This document shows, piece by piece, positions 1-7,496 of a stretch of 16,710 bases of DNA. The notes below the pieces were generated by a model. It was not told the origin of the DNA. It saw only the letters and a list, made by a program, of their open reading frames with translations, and ran no database searches. Made by a program: the position numbers and the translations under genes. Source of the stretch: Planctomycetota bacterium (GTDB taxonomy: Bacteria; Planctomycetota; Planctomycetia; Pirellulales; Pirellulaceae); the NCBI GenBank assembly GCA_024277285.1, contig JAJRVM010000374.1, positions 1 to 16,710 of the forward strand, read 5' to 3'. The stretch's first letter is position 1. Each line of letters starts with the position of its first letter.

Positions 1-162
1 CAAGTGGGCTGGGTGTGCGTCTGTGGTGTAACCCTGCCCGATCGCATGACGTGCGGTGCCTGTGGCCGAAGCTACACGTGCGAGGTGGGCCTGTTGACCG
101 AAAATGCCCCCGACCCGCAGTCCTCAGCTAATCCGAATGGGGCTCTTTCCACTTCAACATAA
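1..162 (+). CDS. C-terminal fragment of an unidentified protein with a zinc-ribbon-like tail
   Basis: The reading frame is open from the first base to a TAA at 160-162 and gives 53 residues, so only the end of the gene is in the window. It has a cluster of five cysteines: C6 and C8 (C-x-C), C18 and C21 (C-x2-C) and C27. The spacing resembles a small zinc ribbon, followed by about 25 residues of polar, probably disordered tail. I do not recognise the family, and the catalytic part, if any, lies upstream of the window. A gap of 353 bases separates it from the glycosyltransferase, so it need not belong to that operon. The cysteine pattern and an open frame reaching the edge argue that it is real coding sequence rather than chance. 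Confidence 0.55.
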   Translation, partial: QVGWVCVCGVTLPDRMTCGACGRSYTCEVGLLTENAPDPQSSANPNGALSTST

Positions 163-242
163 CCCGAAAGACCACTTTATCAGCTTAGGGATGCGGCCCT
201 GAGAGTATGAAAGACACGGGGCGGCACCTGCATAGGGCAGGA

Positions 243-268
243 GATCCCCCCGGCTGTACTGGGGGTTC
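243..268 (+). terminator. Possible terminator hairpin after the partial gene
   Basis: GATCCCCC at 243-250 faces GGGGGTTC at 261-268, with one T-T mismatch and a 10-base loop. It is followed by only two or three Ts. The GC-rich stem lies about 80 bases downstream of the first stop codon and could end that transcript. The missing U-tract makes this a weak call. Confidence 0.2.
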
Positions 269-375
269 TATGCCTCCTCCGTGACGATACCAAACAAACG
301 AAACCCAAAAGATGGGGTGAAGCGTCATTGGAAAGGCGGACCGCTGATTCCGCTGCGCATCCGGCATTACAAATG

Positions 376-427
376 TCGCCCTCTCGAACTTCCGATAAAT
401 CTTGCGAAAGGGCGAGTCCATTCGCCC
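376..427 (+). promoter_or_regulatory. Mutually exclusive hairpin set upstream of the glycosyltransferase
   Basis: TCGCCCT at 376-382 is complementary to AGGGCGA at 409-415, extended inward by TCG (384-386) with CGA (405-407). The same GGGCGA (410-415) is also perfectly complementary to TCGCCC at 422-427 across a 6-base loop. The middle strand can therefore form only one of the two hairpins at a time, as in attenuators or protein-binding leaders. There is no U-tract after the second hairpin, so classic transcription attenuation is not shown. Confidence 0.25.
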
Positions 428-515
428 AGACCGATAAGACCGTTGGAAGCCCACCGTGGACGCGGCGTCGTAGGACGACGTTGTCGCGTCACGAATGTTT
501 GAGGTGCTGCAATCG

Positions 516-1238
516 ATGTACCGTGATCTCAACATTCTCGCCCTTGTACCGGCGTATAACGAAGAGGCGAAGATCGGCCAGGTTGTCTCGCGTACGGATC
601 GCAGCATCGTAGAGACACTTTTGGTGATCGACGACGGATCGACGGATGGCACGGCACAGGTGGCGCGCAATCGCGGTGCCGAGGTGCTTTCTCTCGGAAA
701 GGTCTACGGGGTGGGCGCAGCTCTTCGAGCGGGCCTGGCGTATGGTCGCGAGCGTGATTACGACGTCGCGGTCATCATGGCCGGCAACAACAAGGACGAA
801 CCAAACGAGATTCCACGGTTGCTCGACCCGATTTGTGAGAACCGCGCCGATTTTGTAGTCGGGTCGCGGTTTCTGAACGGCGGTCGCTACGGCGGCGACA
901 TGCCCCGCTACCGCCGATTCGCTACCCAACTCCATCCCCGGTTGCTAAGCCTGTTCGTTGGGAAGCGCCTCACCGAAAGCACAAACGGTTTTCGCGCGTT
1001 TCGCTTGAGCCTGCTCGATGATCCCGGAATCAACCTACAACAACGATGGCTGGATGCCTATGGACTGGAGGTATACCTGCTGATGCGTGCGATTCAGCTC
1101 GGGTACCGTCACGTCGAGGTGCCCTGCACGAAAATCTACCCGCCACGTCACATGGGGAACACGAAGATGCGCCCGATTCTTGACTGGTGGAACATATTGC
1201 GGCCGGTGTTTCTTACAGGAATGGGAATCAGAAGATGA
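516..1238 (+). CDS. Family 2 glycosyltransferase (GT-A fold, DPM1/GtrB-like)
   Basis: This 240-residue cytoplasmic or membrane-surface enzyme probably moves a sugar from a nucleotide donor to a lipid or polysaccharide acceptor; the substrate cannot be read from sequence. The N terminus has the GT2 signature VPAYNEE (11-17) and DDGSTDGT (39-46). Residues 88-96 read MAGNNKDEP where dolichol-phosphate-mannose-synthase relatives usually carry the metal-binding DxD in a DADGQ-type motif. STNGFRAF in the middle and the conserved C-terminal acidic/aromatic segment support the family. No transmembrane helix is visible. An upstream in-frame ATG at 495 exists, but the one at 516 has GAGGTG nine bases before it and starts just ahead of the fold. 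Its stop overlaps the next start as ATGA (1235-1238), so translation is coupled to the dehydrogenase. Confidence 0.85.
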   Translation: MYRDLNILALVPAYNEEAKIGQVVSRTDRSIVETLLVIDDGSTDGTAQVARNRGAEVLSLGKVYGVGAALRAGLAYGRERDYDVAVIMAGNNKDEPNEIPRLLDPICENRADFVVGSRFLNGGRYGGDMPRYRRFATQLHPRLLSLFVGKRLTESTNGFRAFRLSLLDDPGINLQQRWLDAYGLEVYLLMRAIQLGYRHVEVPCTKIYPPRHMGNTKMRPILDWWNILRPVFLTGMGIRR

Positions 1239-2347
1239 ATGCACATTCGCTACCACGAATGGATGGATCCGGTGATCCGGTTGTCGTCAATGTGATCGGC
1301 GCGGGGCGTTGGGGACCAAACGTAGCGCGGGCCTTTAATACGCTGCCTGACGCCGCCGTTCATTACGTCTGCGACGCAGACGAGTCATCACTGACTCGCA
1401 TCTGCGAGAACATGTCCGGCGTCGAGACAACTTCGGACACCGCCGTAGCCATGGAGGACCCCTCCGCATGCGCGATCGCCATCGTCACACCGGTCCACAC
1501 GCATTTTCATTTGGCGAAAGCGGCGTTGGAAGCAGGAAAGCACGTGCTGGTGGAAAAACCACTTTGTGCGAACGTTGACGAATGCCTCGAACTTATGGAG
1601 TTGGCCGAAGCGCGGGGGCTGGTGCTGGCCGTGGGGCATGTGTTCTTGTTCAACGCGGGGATACAAAAGGTCAAGGCGTATATCGACTCCGGGGAGCTTG
1701 GCAAGGTTCAATACATTCACGCCACCCGTACGAACCTCGGGCCCATTCGTAGCGACGTCAACGCGGCGTGGGACTTGGCCGCACACGACCTCAGCATTTT
1801 CGATTACTGGCTCGATGCGGCTCCCACCGCGGTCCATGCCCATGGACAATGTTTCCTCGGCGGGACTCAGGAAGATGTGGTCGTGTCGGCCTACCGTTAT
1901 CCCAACGATGTTCTCGGGTTTATGCACGTGAGTTGGTTGAACCCGAAGAAGGTCCGCGAAATCACCATCGTGGGCGACCGAAAGATGATCGTCTGGAACG
2001 ATATCGACCTTGTGGAACCTGTTCGCGTGTATGATAAATCAGCCTCCACAGAGTCGCACCCGCCCTACGCCGATTCGTTCGGTGCCCAGAGGGCTATTAT
2101 TCGCGACGGTGACGTGCTCGTGCCGAAAGTGACCGGACCTGAGCCGCTTCGCGCCGAATGTGCTCACTTCATTGATTGTGTCCGCACGGGACGCCACCCG
2201 ATCAACCATGCGCGCATGGCCGTGCGTATCGTCGGAGCCCTCGCAGCGACACAATGCTCCATCGAACATAACGGCGCGGAGATGCCCATAGCGGTGACCG
2301 ACTCGTTGAATCATGCAGAACCCATTTTATCCGGAGCCACACGATGA
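1235..2347 (+). CDS. Gfo/Idh/MocA-family NAD(P)-dependent sugar dehydrogenase (WlbA-like)
   Basis: This 370-residue oxidoreductase has a Rossmann domain with VIGAGRWG (20-27) binding the dinucleotide, the family EKP motif at 106-108, and [14 protein letters not shown] (178-191) with the expected active-site histidine H183. The fold then continues as the alpha/beta substrate domain. RTNLGP just before the active site is typical of enzymes that oxidise C3 of UDP-GlcNAc-uronate (WlbA/WbpB type) in surface sugar synthesis. That substrate is inferred from this similarity and from the adjacent aminotransferase. The start at 1235 overlaps the glycosyltransferase stop (ATGA). An upstream ATG at 1187 would lie inside that gene and adds 16 residues that do not look like family sequence. 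The stop again overlaps the next start at 2344. Confidence 0.87.
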   Translation: MNAHSLPRMDGSGDPVVVNVIGAGRWGPNVARAFNTLPDAAVHYVCDADESSLTRICENMSGVETTSDTAVAMEDPSACAIAIVTPVHTHFHLAKAALEAGKHVLVEKPLCANVDECLELMELAEARGLVLAVGHVFLFNAGIQKVKAYIDSGELGKVQYIHATRTNLGPIRSDVNAAWDLAAHDLSIFDYWLDAAPTAVHAHGQCFLGGTQEDVVVSAYRYPNDVLGFMHVSWLNPKKVREITIVGDRKMIVWNDIDLVEPVRVYDKSASTESHPPYADSFGAQRAIIRDGDVLVPKVTGPEPLRAECAHFIDCVRTGRHPINHARMAVRIVGALAATQCSIEHNGAEMPIAVTDSLNHAEPILSGATR

Positions 2348-3516
2348 GTGTGACGCCCATACGCTTTGTAGACCTGCAACAGCAATACCGCAGCCTCAAA
2401 CAGGAAATAGATGCGGCCATCCTCGGCGTGCTCGATCGGGGCGACTTCATCTTGGGGGCATCCGTCGAGGAGTTCGAGCGGGCTTTTGCCGTCTATTGCG
2501 GCGTAAAGCACTGCGTCGGTGTGGGCAGCGGGCTCGACGCACTGACGCTGGCACTTCAGGGGCTTGGCATCCAATCAGGCGACGAGGTCATTATACCGGC
2601 CAACACGTTTATCGCGACGGCGTTGTCGGTGCTTCATACCGGCGCGACGCCGGTACTCGTGGAATATGATCCCACCACCTACAACATCGACCCGGCATGT
2701 GTGGAACGTGCCGTCACAACCCACACGAAGGCCATTGTGCCGGTGCATTTGTATGGCCAGCCGGCCGAGATGGATACGCTTGAATCCGTCGCCGTCAAAC
2801 ATGGTCTGTATCTCGTAGAGGATGCGGCGCAGGCCCACGGTGCTCGCTACCATCAGCGACGTTGCGGCTCGCTCGGCCATGCGGCGGCATTCAGCTTTTA
2901 TCCCGGAAAGAACCTCGGTGCCTATGGCGATGGCGGCGCGGTAGTGACGAACGATCGGCGCCTTGCCGACCGTCTCCGTCAGGCGCGCAACTACGGTTCG
3001 ACCGTCAAGTACCATCACGAGATTCCCGGTGTGAACTCCCGGCTTGATTCCGTTCAGGCGGCGGTCCTCCTTGTCAAACTTAACTACCTGGACCAATGGA
3101 ACGAACTGAGACGGTCGATCGCAGCCGCATACCACAACCTTATGTGGGATGTGCCGATCGAGCTTCCTGTGCCGGCAGCGCATATCGAGCACGTGTTTCA
3201 CCTGTACGTCATCCAAACGGAGGATCGCGACGCATTGCAGACGGCTTTGAATCGAGAGGGCATACCATCCGGTATTCATTATCCGATCCCGATCCATCAG
3301 CAACCAGCGTGCCGCGACCGCTGCATCATCCCTGAGGGGCTCGAACAGACGGAGCGGGCCGCCGGGCGGTTGCTATCACTTCCCATGCATCCGGAACTAT
3401 CGCTCGATGAGATTGAACGCGTGGCCGCTGTCATACGAAGCGTCTCAAGCGACATGGGATCGAGCGACTTTGACGCCCTGGTCGAGAGACACGCCCCACA
3501 TACGGCCCGGCCATAG
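2344..3516 (+). CDS. DegT/DnrJ/EryC1/StrS PLP-dependent sugar aminotransferase (WlbC/WbpE-like)
   Basis: This 390-residue enzyme is expected to transfer an amino group from an amino acid, usually glutamate, to a keto-sugar nucleotide. The PLP-binding lysine is K189 in [15 protein letters not shown] (184-198), and [10 protein letters not shown] (158-167) supplies the aspartate and glutamine that contact the cofactor pyridine ring. RNYGS and the late [17 protein letters not shown] segments are typical of the family. It begins [15 protein letters not shown], as many 3-keto-hexuronate aminotransferases do. The ATG is coupled to the dehydrogenase stop by an ATGA overlap, with CCGGAG upstream as ribosome binding site. 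With the dehydrogenase it forms an oxidation/transamination pair. The N-acetyltransferase that normally completes a diacetamido sugar is not in this window. The last 25 residues are a polar extension of unknown role. Confidence 0.9.
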   Translation: MSVTPIRFVDLQQQYRSLKQEIDAAILGVLDRGDFILGASVEEFERAFAVYCGVKHCVGVGSGLDALTLALQGLGIQSGDEVIIPANTFIATALSVLHTGATPVLVEYDPTTYNIDPACVERAVTTHTKAIVPVHLYGQPAEMDTLESVAVKHGLYLVEDAAQAHGARYHQRRCGSLGHAAAFSFYPGKNLGAYGDGGAVVTNDRRLADRLRQARNYGSTVKYHHEIPGVNSRLDSVQAAVLLVKLNYLDQWNELRRSIAAAYHNLMWDVPIELPVPAAHIEHVFHLYVIQTEDRDALQTALNREGIPSGIHYPIPIHQQPACRDRCIIPEGLEQTERAAGRLLSLPMHPELSLDEIERVAAVIRSVSSDMGSSDFDALVERHAPHTARP

Positions 3517-3949
3517 CCACTTCGGATTTCCACAACACCGCGTGTTCAACGTATCTGAATAACGACGCGGTATTAACCCTTCTCGGCGGGACTTGGAGGG
3601 CAAGGGTAATCCCGAGGCCCCTCCGTTACCCCAGGGAACGGCGAGCGGTACATCTTTTCGGACCAGTCCGATCGCGGGACAAACCGATCTTCCTGTGAGG
3701 CCGATAAGGCAAACTTATTGCCAAACTCGCCGATGGAAGCTGTATCGCGATAAATGAACTACGCCAACTCGCCGACATAACTAAAGGCTGAGCGTATTCC
3801 TCGCGACGCGTCTTCGTACGTAGGTGACAAGTCCCGATGGAAGATTGCTGACGGCTCTTCGGCGGTGTACTGGCGACAAGGCAGACCACGGGCGATCCAT
3901 GACCATGCGGGAGCCTGTTGGTGTTTCCTCGTTCGGATGGGTGAGAACC
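3517..3949. other. 433-base non-coding gap with repeats, before the hybrid kinase
   Basis: No gene is supported here. After the aminotransferase stop there is a small AACAC/GTGTT dyad (3534-3546). Next is an interleaved pair of inverted repeats: GGAGGG 3595-3600 with CCCTCC 3619-3624, and GGGTAA 3604-3609 with TTACCC 3626-3631. Further on, GCCAAACTCGCCGA (3720-3733) recurs with one base deleted as GCCAACTCGCCGA (3763-3775), and CCGATGGAAG occurs at 3730-3739 and 3834-3843. I see no strong sigma70 promoter. TTGCCA at 3718-3723 is a possible -35 but has no good -10 at 16-18 bases. Confidence 0.4.
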
Positions 3950-5581
3950 ATGACGAAAATCCTGGTAGTCGATGACGTCGCCCTTAACGTCCAGCTCTTA
4001 GCGAATTATCTCGTAAGGGACGGCTACGATGTCGCCACGGCCAGTCGTGGGCTTCGAGCCATCGAACTGGCGAAATCGGAACACCCTGACGTCATCCTTA
4101 TGGATGTGATGATGCCGGAGATGTCCGGCGTCGAGGCTTGCAAGATTCTGAAATCCGATGAGACACTGCGCCATGTGCCGGTGATCTTGGTGTCTGCCAA
4201 GGGGCAAGAAACAGATATCGTCTCCGGTTTGGATGCGGGAGCCCAGGACTACATTGTCAAACCGTTTCATTGGCCCCTCGTGGCCGCCCGCATACGCTCT
4301 GCCGTTCGGATCAAAGCCGCGCACGATTCCGTGGAAGAAATGAATCATCGACTGGAAGATGCGCGGCGAGAGGCCGAAAAGGCGGCCTCGGCCAAGTCTG
4401 CATTCCTGGCCAACATGAGCCACGAGATTCGCACGCCCATGACCGCCATCCTCGGCTTTACCGAACGGCTCTTAGACGAAACCCTGGAAGACGACAAACG
4501 AATCAGCACGATCAACACCATACGGCGTAATGGAGAACACCTTCTGGGTGTGATCAATGACATCCTCGATTTCAGTTCCCTCGAAGTAGGCAAGCTGGAT
4601 GTAGACCGAGTGCCGAGTTCGCTGAATGAGATTCTGCTGAATGTGGTGACGTTACTTACGCCTCAAGCGAAATCGAAGGGCATTGCGTTAGCGTGCGTTT
4701 TCGAGACCCCCATTCCTCCCACGATTAACACCGATCCTACCCGTCTTCAGCAGATCCTCATCAACTTGGTCGGGAACAGCATCAAGTTCACGGAGGCCGG
4801 CTCCGTCAGTGTAAACGTTCGATGCACCCATCAGAAGGAAGACGCCGCCGCCGCATCGCCGACCGATGTGAAGCTCGAATTCGACATCGTGGATACAGGT
4901 ATCGGGCTGACCGAGGAACAATCCGCCCGGTTATTTCAGGAGTTTAGTCAAGCCGACAACTCCACATCTCGTCGCTATGGGGGCTCCGGACTTGGATTGG
5001 TCATTAGTACCCGCCTCGCGGAAATGCTCGGAGGCGGCGTCACGCTCGTCCGATCGGCTTATGGCAGCGGCTCGACATTTAGAGTCACGGTCTCGATCGG
5101 TAAGGTGTCCGACGAACCATGGCTCAACCACCTGTGCATGGTCGACAAACCCGCTGCCGGTCCCCACCGTACGGAAGCGACACCCACCATCAAAGATTGC
5201 CGCTTGTTATTGGTCGAGGATTGCAGCGACAACCAACAACTTATCAGCTTCATCGTGAAACGGGCGGGTGCGCAGATCGATGTTCGTGAGAACGGACAAC
5301 TCGGTGTCGAAGCGGCCCTACAAGCCCAGCAACAAGGCAAACCCTACGACGTCGTATTAATGGACATGCAAATGCCCGTTCTCGATGGATACCAGGCGAC
5401 GGCCACGCTGCGCGAAAAAAACTATCACGGACCGATCATCGCACTGACCGCGCATGCCATGTCGCATGATCGAGAAAAATGTATCAATGCCGGTTGCAAC
5501 GATTACCTGACCAAGCCGATCAAACGCAAGCTATTGCTGGAAATCATTCAAGAATACGCCGGCATGGCGATAGCAACCTGA
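3950..5581 (+). CDS. Soluble hybrid histidine kinase, REC-HisKA-HATPase-REC
   Basis: This 543-residue two-component protein has four parts. The N-terminal receiver (1-120) carries D8/D9, phospho-acceptor D52, S82 and K104. A short coiled linker (125-147) leads to the HisKA dimerisation domain with H158 in NMSHEIRTPM. The HATPase domain has N276 in NLVGNSIKFTEAG, DTGIG (315-319), F-box-like LFQEFSQAD and GGSGLGLVI. The second receiver (about 417-540) has phospho-acceptor D472 and K522. No transmembrane segment or signal peptide is seen, so input probably comes through the first receiver or through partners. There is no Hpt or DNA-binding output domain, so it likely passes phosphate to proteins coded elsewhere. 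The start at 3950 puts the receiver at residue 3; the longer frame from 3824 adds 42 residues unlike any domain. Confidence 0.88.
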   Translation: MTKILVVDDVALNVQLLANYLVRDGYDVATASRGLRAIELAKSEHPDVILMDVMMPEMSGVEACKILKSDETLRHVPVILVSAKGQETDIVSGLDAGAQDYIVKPFHWPLVAARIRSAVRIKAAHDSVEEMNHRLEDARREAEKAASAKSAFLANMSHEIRTPMTAILGFTERLLDETLEDDKRISTINTIRRNGEHLLGVINDILDFSSLEVGKLDVDRVPSSLNEILLNVVTLLTPQAKSKGIALACVFETPIPPTINTDPTRLQQILINLVGNSIKFTEAGSVSVNVRCTHQKEDAAAASPTDVKLEFDIVDTGIGLTEEQSARLFQEFSQADNSTSRRYGGSGLGLVISTRLAEMLGGGVTLVRSAYGSGSTFRVTVSIGKVSDEPWLNHLCMVDKPAAGPHRTEATPTIKDCRLLLVEDCSDNQQLISFIVKRAGAQIDVRENGQLGVEAALQAQQQGKPYDVVLMDMQMPVLDGYQATATLREKNYHGPIIALTAHAMSHDREKCINAGCNDYLTKPIKRKLLLEIIQEYAGMAIAT

Positions 5582-5622
5582 CACCGTTTCGCTATTCGCA
5601 ACCGCTTTCGCAGGACCACTGC

Positions 5623-5640
5623 CACCCAAAAGAATGGGTG
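5623..5640. terminator. Small hairpin between convergent genes
   Basis: CACCCA (5623-5628) and TGGGTG (5635-5640) form a 6-bp stem with an A-rich 6-base loop, in the 62 bases between the kinase stop and the end of the formiminotransferase-cyclodeaminase gene. The place suits a bidirectional terminator, but no T-tract follows on either strand. Confidence 0.25.
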
Positions 5641-5643
5641 CCG

Positions 5644-7329
5644 CTAGAGTTTCTCTTCGACGACATCGAGCACGGCGCGTTCTCGGGCGATCGCCTGGGT
5701 TTGCATGTCTTGCCCCTGCGCGAGGATATCATCGGCCCATTCCCGATCTTTGAGCTCCTTCGCGTTGATCCGAACATTCATCAATGCCCCCATCACCGCC
5801 GATCGCGCGCACAACGCTGCGACACCGGCGTCGGAGACTGAGGCCGGATTACCCTGCTCGGCCATCGCCAAGATCACTTCGAACGAGCTTAGTGCCGCTT
5901 TCATCACCTGAAACGGAACTTCGATAGCCCTCTTCGTAGCGTCTTGAATGGCCTGGGATCGAATCCGCCTTTCCTCTTCGCTGCCTTTCGGCAAACCGAA
6001 AGCGTCCATGATGGTATTGAAAGCATCCGTGTCCTCGTCGATCAAACGGAGTAGCTGATCGTGTATCGTCTTACCCTGATCCGCCCAATCCGAGAAGACC
6101 TCCCACTGTTGGTCCCAGCCACGCTTGTGGGATGATAGGTTGGCCACCATCGTAGCCAGTGCCGCCCCCATCGCGCCCATCGACGCCGCGATTGATCCAC
6201 CTCCCGGTGCAGGCGACTCCGACGCCGTCTCGTGAACGAACGCCTCCACTGTCATATCGACAAGCCGTTTCTTCGAGCCATCCGCGATGGCATACTCGAT
6301 GATCTTTTCTTCCGGTTTGAACGGATAGAGTTCGTCTAAACCAAGCGACTTGACGGCAATTTTGATGAGTTCTCGATCTGATACGCCCGTGGACCGTTTC
6401 TGTTTTTTAAGGAAAAACCTCCCTGCATCCAACATGGCCTCCAGGGGAATCAAACCGACCAACTCCGACCCCGTCACACGCACGCCGCGATCGCGTGCGC
6501 GCTCGCAGATCTCATCAAAGGCGATGTGAAGCGGCGTGCAACGAATGTTGGTCAGGTTGACTGAAACCTGCGCGATTCCGTATTCCTCGATATACCAGCC
6601 GATCCCCTTGACGCACTTCAGCGTCCCCGGTGTCCAAAGCTTGTTCCCGTTTTCGTCTAGTACGGGCTTACCGGTTGGCGTGCCGTCGTCCGTTTTGACG
6701 CGGCCTTTTTCTCGTACATCAAAGGCAATGGCATTGGCGCGACGTGTGGACGTGGTGTTTAGGTTGACGTTGTACGCGATGAGAAAATCACGGGCACTGA
6801 CGGCGGTGGCACCGCTTTTCGGATTAAATGTGGTGGGGCCGAAATCCGGTTTGCCCTCGGGTTTGGAGAGTCGATCGGCCAGCCCCTCATACTCGCCCGC
6901 CCGAACGGAAGCCAGGTTTTTTCGAGCGTCCGTAAGAGCGGCGTTCTCATAGCAATACACCGTGAGCCCGACTTCCTCTCCTAGTCGCTGCGCTAGTCGT
7001 CTCGCATGAGGAATGGTCTGCTCCATGGTAATGTTGGCCACCGGAACCAGTGGGCAGACATCCATCGCGCCGAAACGCGGGTGTTCACCGTGATGCTTGC
7101 TCATATCAATGAGTGTGGCCGCGGTTCGTGCCGCACGTACGGCCGCCTCAATCACCGGCTCCGGAGCCCCCACAAACGTCACCACGGTCCGATTGGTCGC
7201 TCTACCCGGATCCACATCCAGCAATGTCACACCCTCTACGGATTCGATGGTATCGGTGATCTGCTTGATCACTCCGAGATCACACCCTTCACTAAAGTTG
7301 GGGACACACTCAATAAGCTGCCGGCTCAT
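5644..7329 (-). CDS. Bifunctional glutamate formiminotransferase / formiminotetrahydrofolate cyclodeaminase
   Basis: This 561-residue cytosolic enzyme is a homologue of animal FTCD. The transferase half moves the formimino group from formiminoglutamate (histidine breakdown) to tetrahydrofolate. The cyclodeaminase half releases ammonia to give 5,10-methenyl-THF. The start CVPNFSEG (8-15), HHGEHPRFGAMDVCP (79-93) with H83 matching catalytic His82 of the porcine enzyme, and GSELVGLIP (287-295) mark the two transferase subdomains. SPAPGGGS (372-379) and the following helical region mark the cyclodeaminase domain, which runs to the C terminus. The start at 7329 is preceded by GGAGGAAGG. The longer frame from 7584 overlaps the GAP1 gene and adds 85 unrelated residues. 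It follows GAP1 by 167 bases on the same strand. No hutH, hutU or hutI gene is in the window. Confidence 0.93.
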   Translation of the reverse strand: MSRQLIECVPNFSEGCDLGVIKQITDTIESVEGVTLLDVDPGRATNRTVVTFVGAPEPVIEAAVRAARTAATLIDMSKHHGEHPRFGAMDVCPLVPVANITMEQTIPHARRLAQRLGEEVGLTVYCYENAALTDARKNLASVRAGEYEGLADRLSKPEGKPDFGPTTFNPKSGATAVSARDFLIAYNVNLNTTSTRRANAIAFDVREKGRVKTDDGTPTGKPVLDENGNKLWTPGTLKCVKGIGWYIEEYGIAQVSVNLTNIRCTPLHIAFDEICERARDRGVRVTGSELVGLIPLEAMLDAGRFFLKKQKRSTGVSDRELIKIAVKSLGLDELYPFKPEEKIIEYAIADGSKKRLVDMTVEAFVHETASESPAPGGGSIAASMGAMGAALATMVANLSSHKRGWDQQWEVFSDWADQGKTIHDQLLRLIDEDTDAFNTIMDAFGLPKGSEEERRIRSQAIQDATKRAIEVPFQVMKAALSSFEVILAMAEQGNPASVSDAGVAALCARSAVMGALMNVRINAKELKDREWADDILAQGQDMQTQAIARERAVLDVVEEKL

Positions 7330-7496
7330 AGGGACACCTTCCTCCGGATTATCGTGAATCGTCATGGTCGCGGCGGCCGTTCGTGGGCCTGCCGACACGT
7401 TCGGGGAATGGTACAAGAGAGAGGCACGACTGTCATGGCGTTGCACCAGGGCCAGGACCGTGGGAGGAGGAGTTTGGAACGACGTGAGGGAACCGA

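Larger units (their letters stand above)
163..515. other. Non-coding leader region upstream of the sugar operon, with hairpins
   Basis: No convincing gene is present here; the short open frames lack family resemblance. It holds a GC-rich hairpin (246-265, described separately) and a set of short inverted repeats in which GGGCGA at 410-415 can pair either with TCGCCC at 376-381 or with TCGCCC at 422-427. I found no good sigma70 -35/-10 pair. The position directly before the glycosyltransferase makes it the likely promoter and 5' leader of the three-gene operon, which is inference. Confidence 0.4.

Noticed and set aside
2575..3303. 242-codon minus-strand frame inside the aminotransferase gene
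   Set aside because: The plus-strand frame carries all PLP-aminotransferase motifs, and the antisense product has none.
3700..3800. Cyclic-di-GMP (GEMM-type) riboswitch suggested by AGGCAAAC
   Set aside because: The rest of the conserved core (the GGGACGCAAAGCC-like segment and tetraloop-receptor stem) is not there.
3824..3949. 42-residue N-terminal extension of the hybrid kinase
   Set aside because: The receiver domain starts at the ATG at 3950, and the extension has no conserved features.
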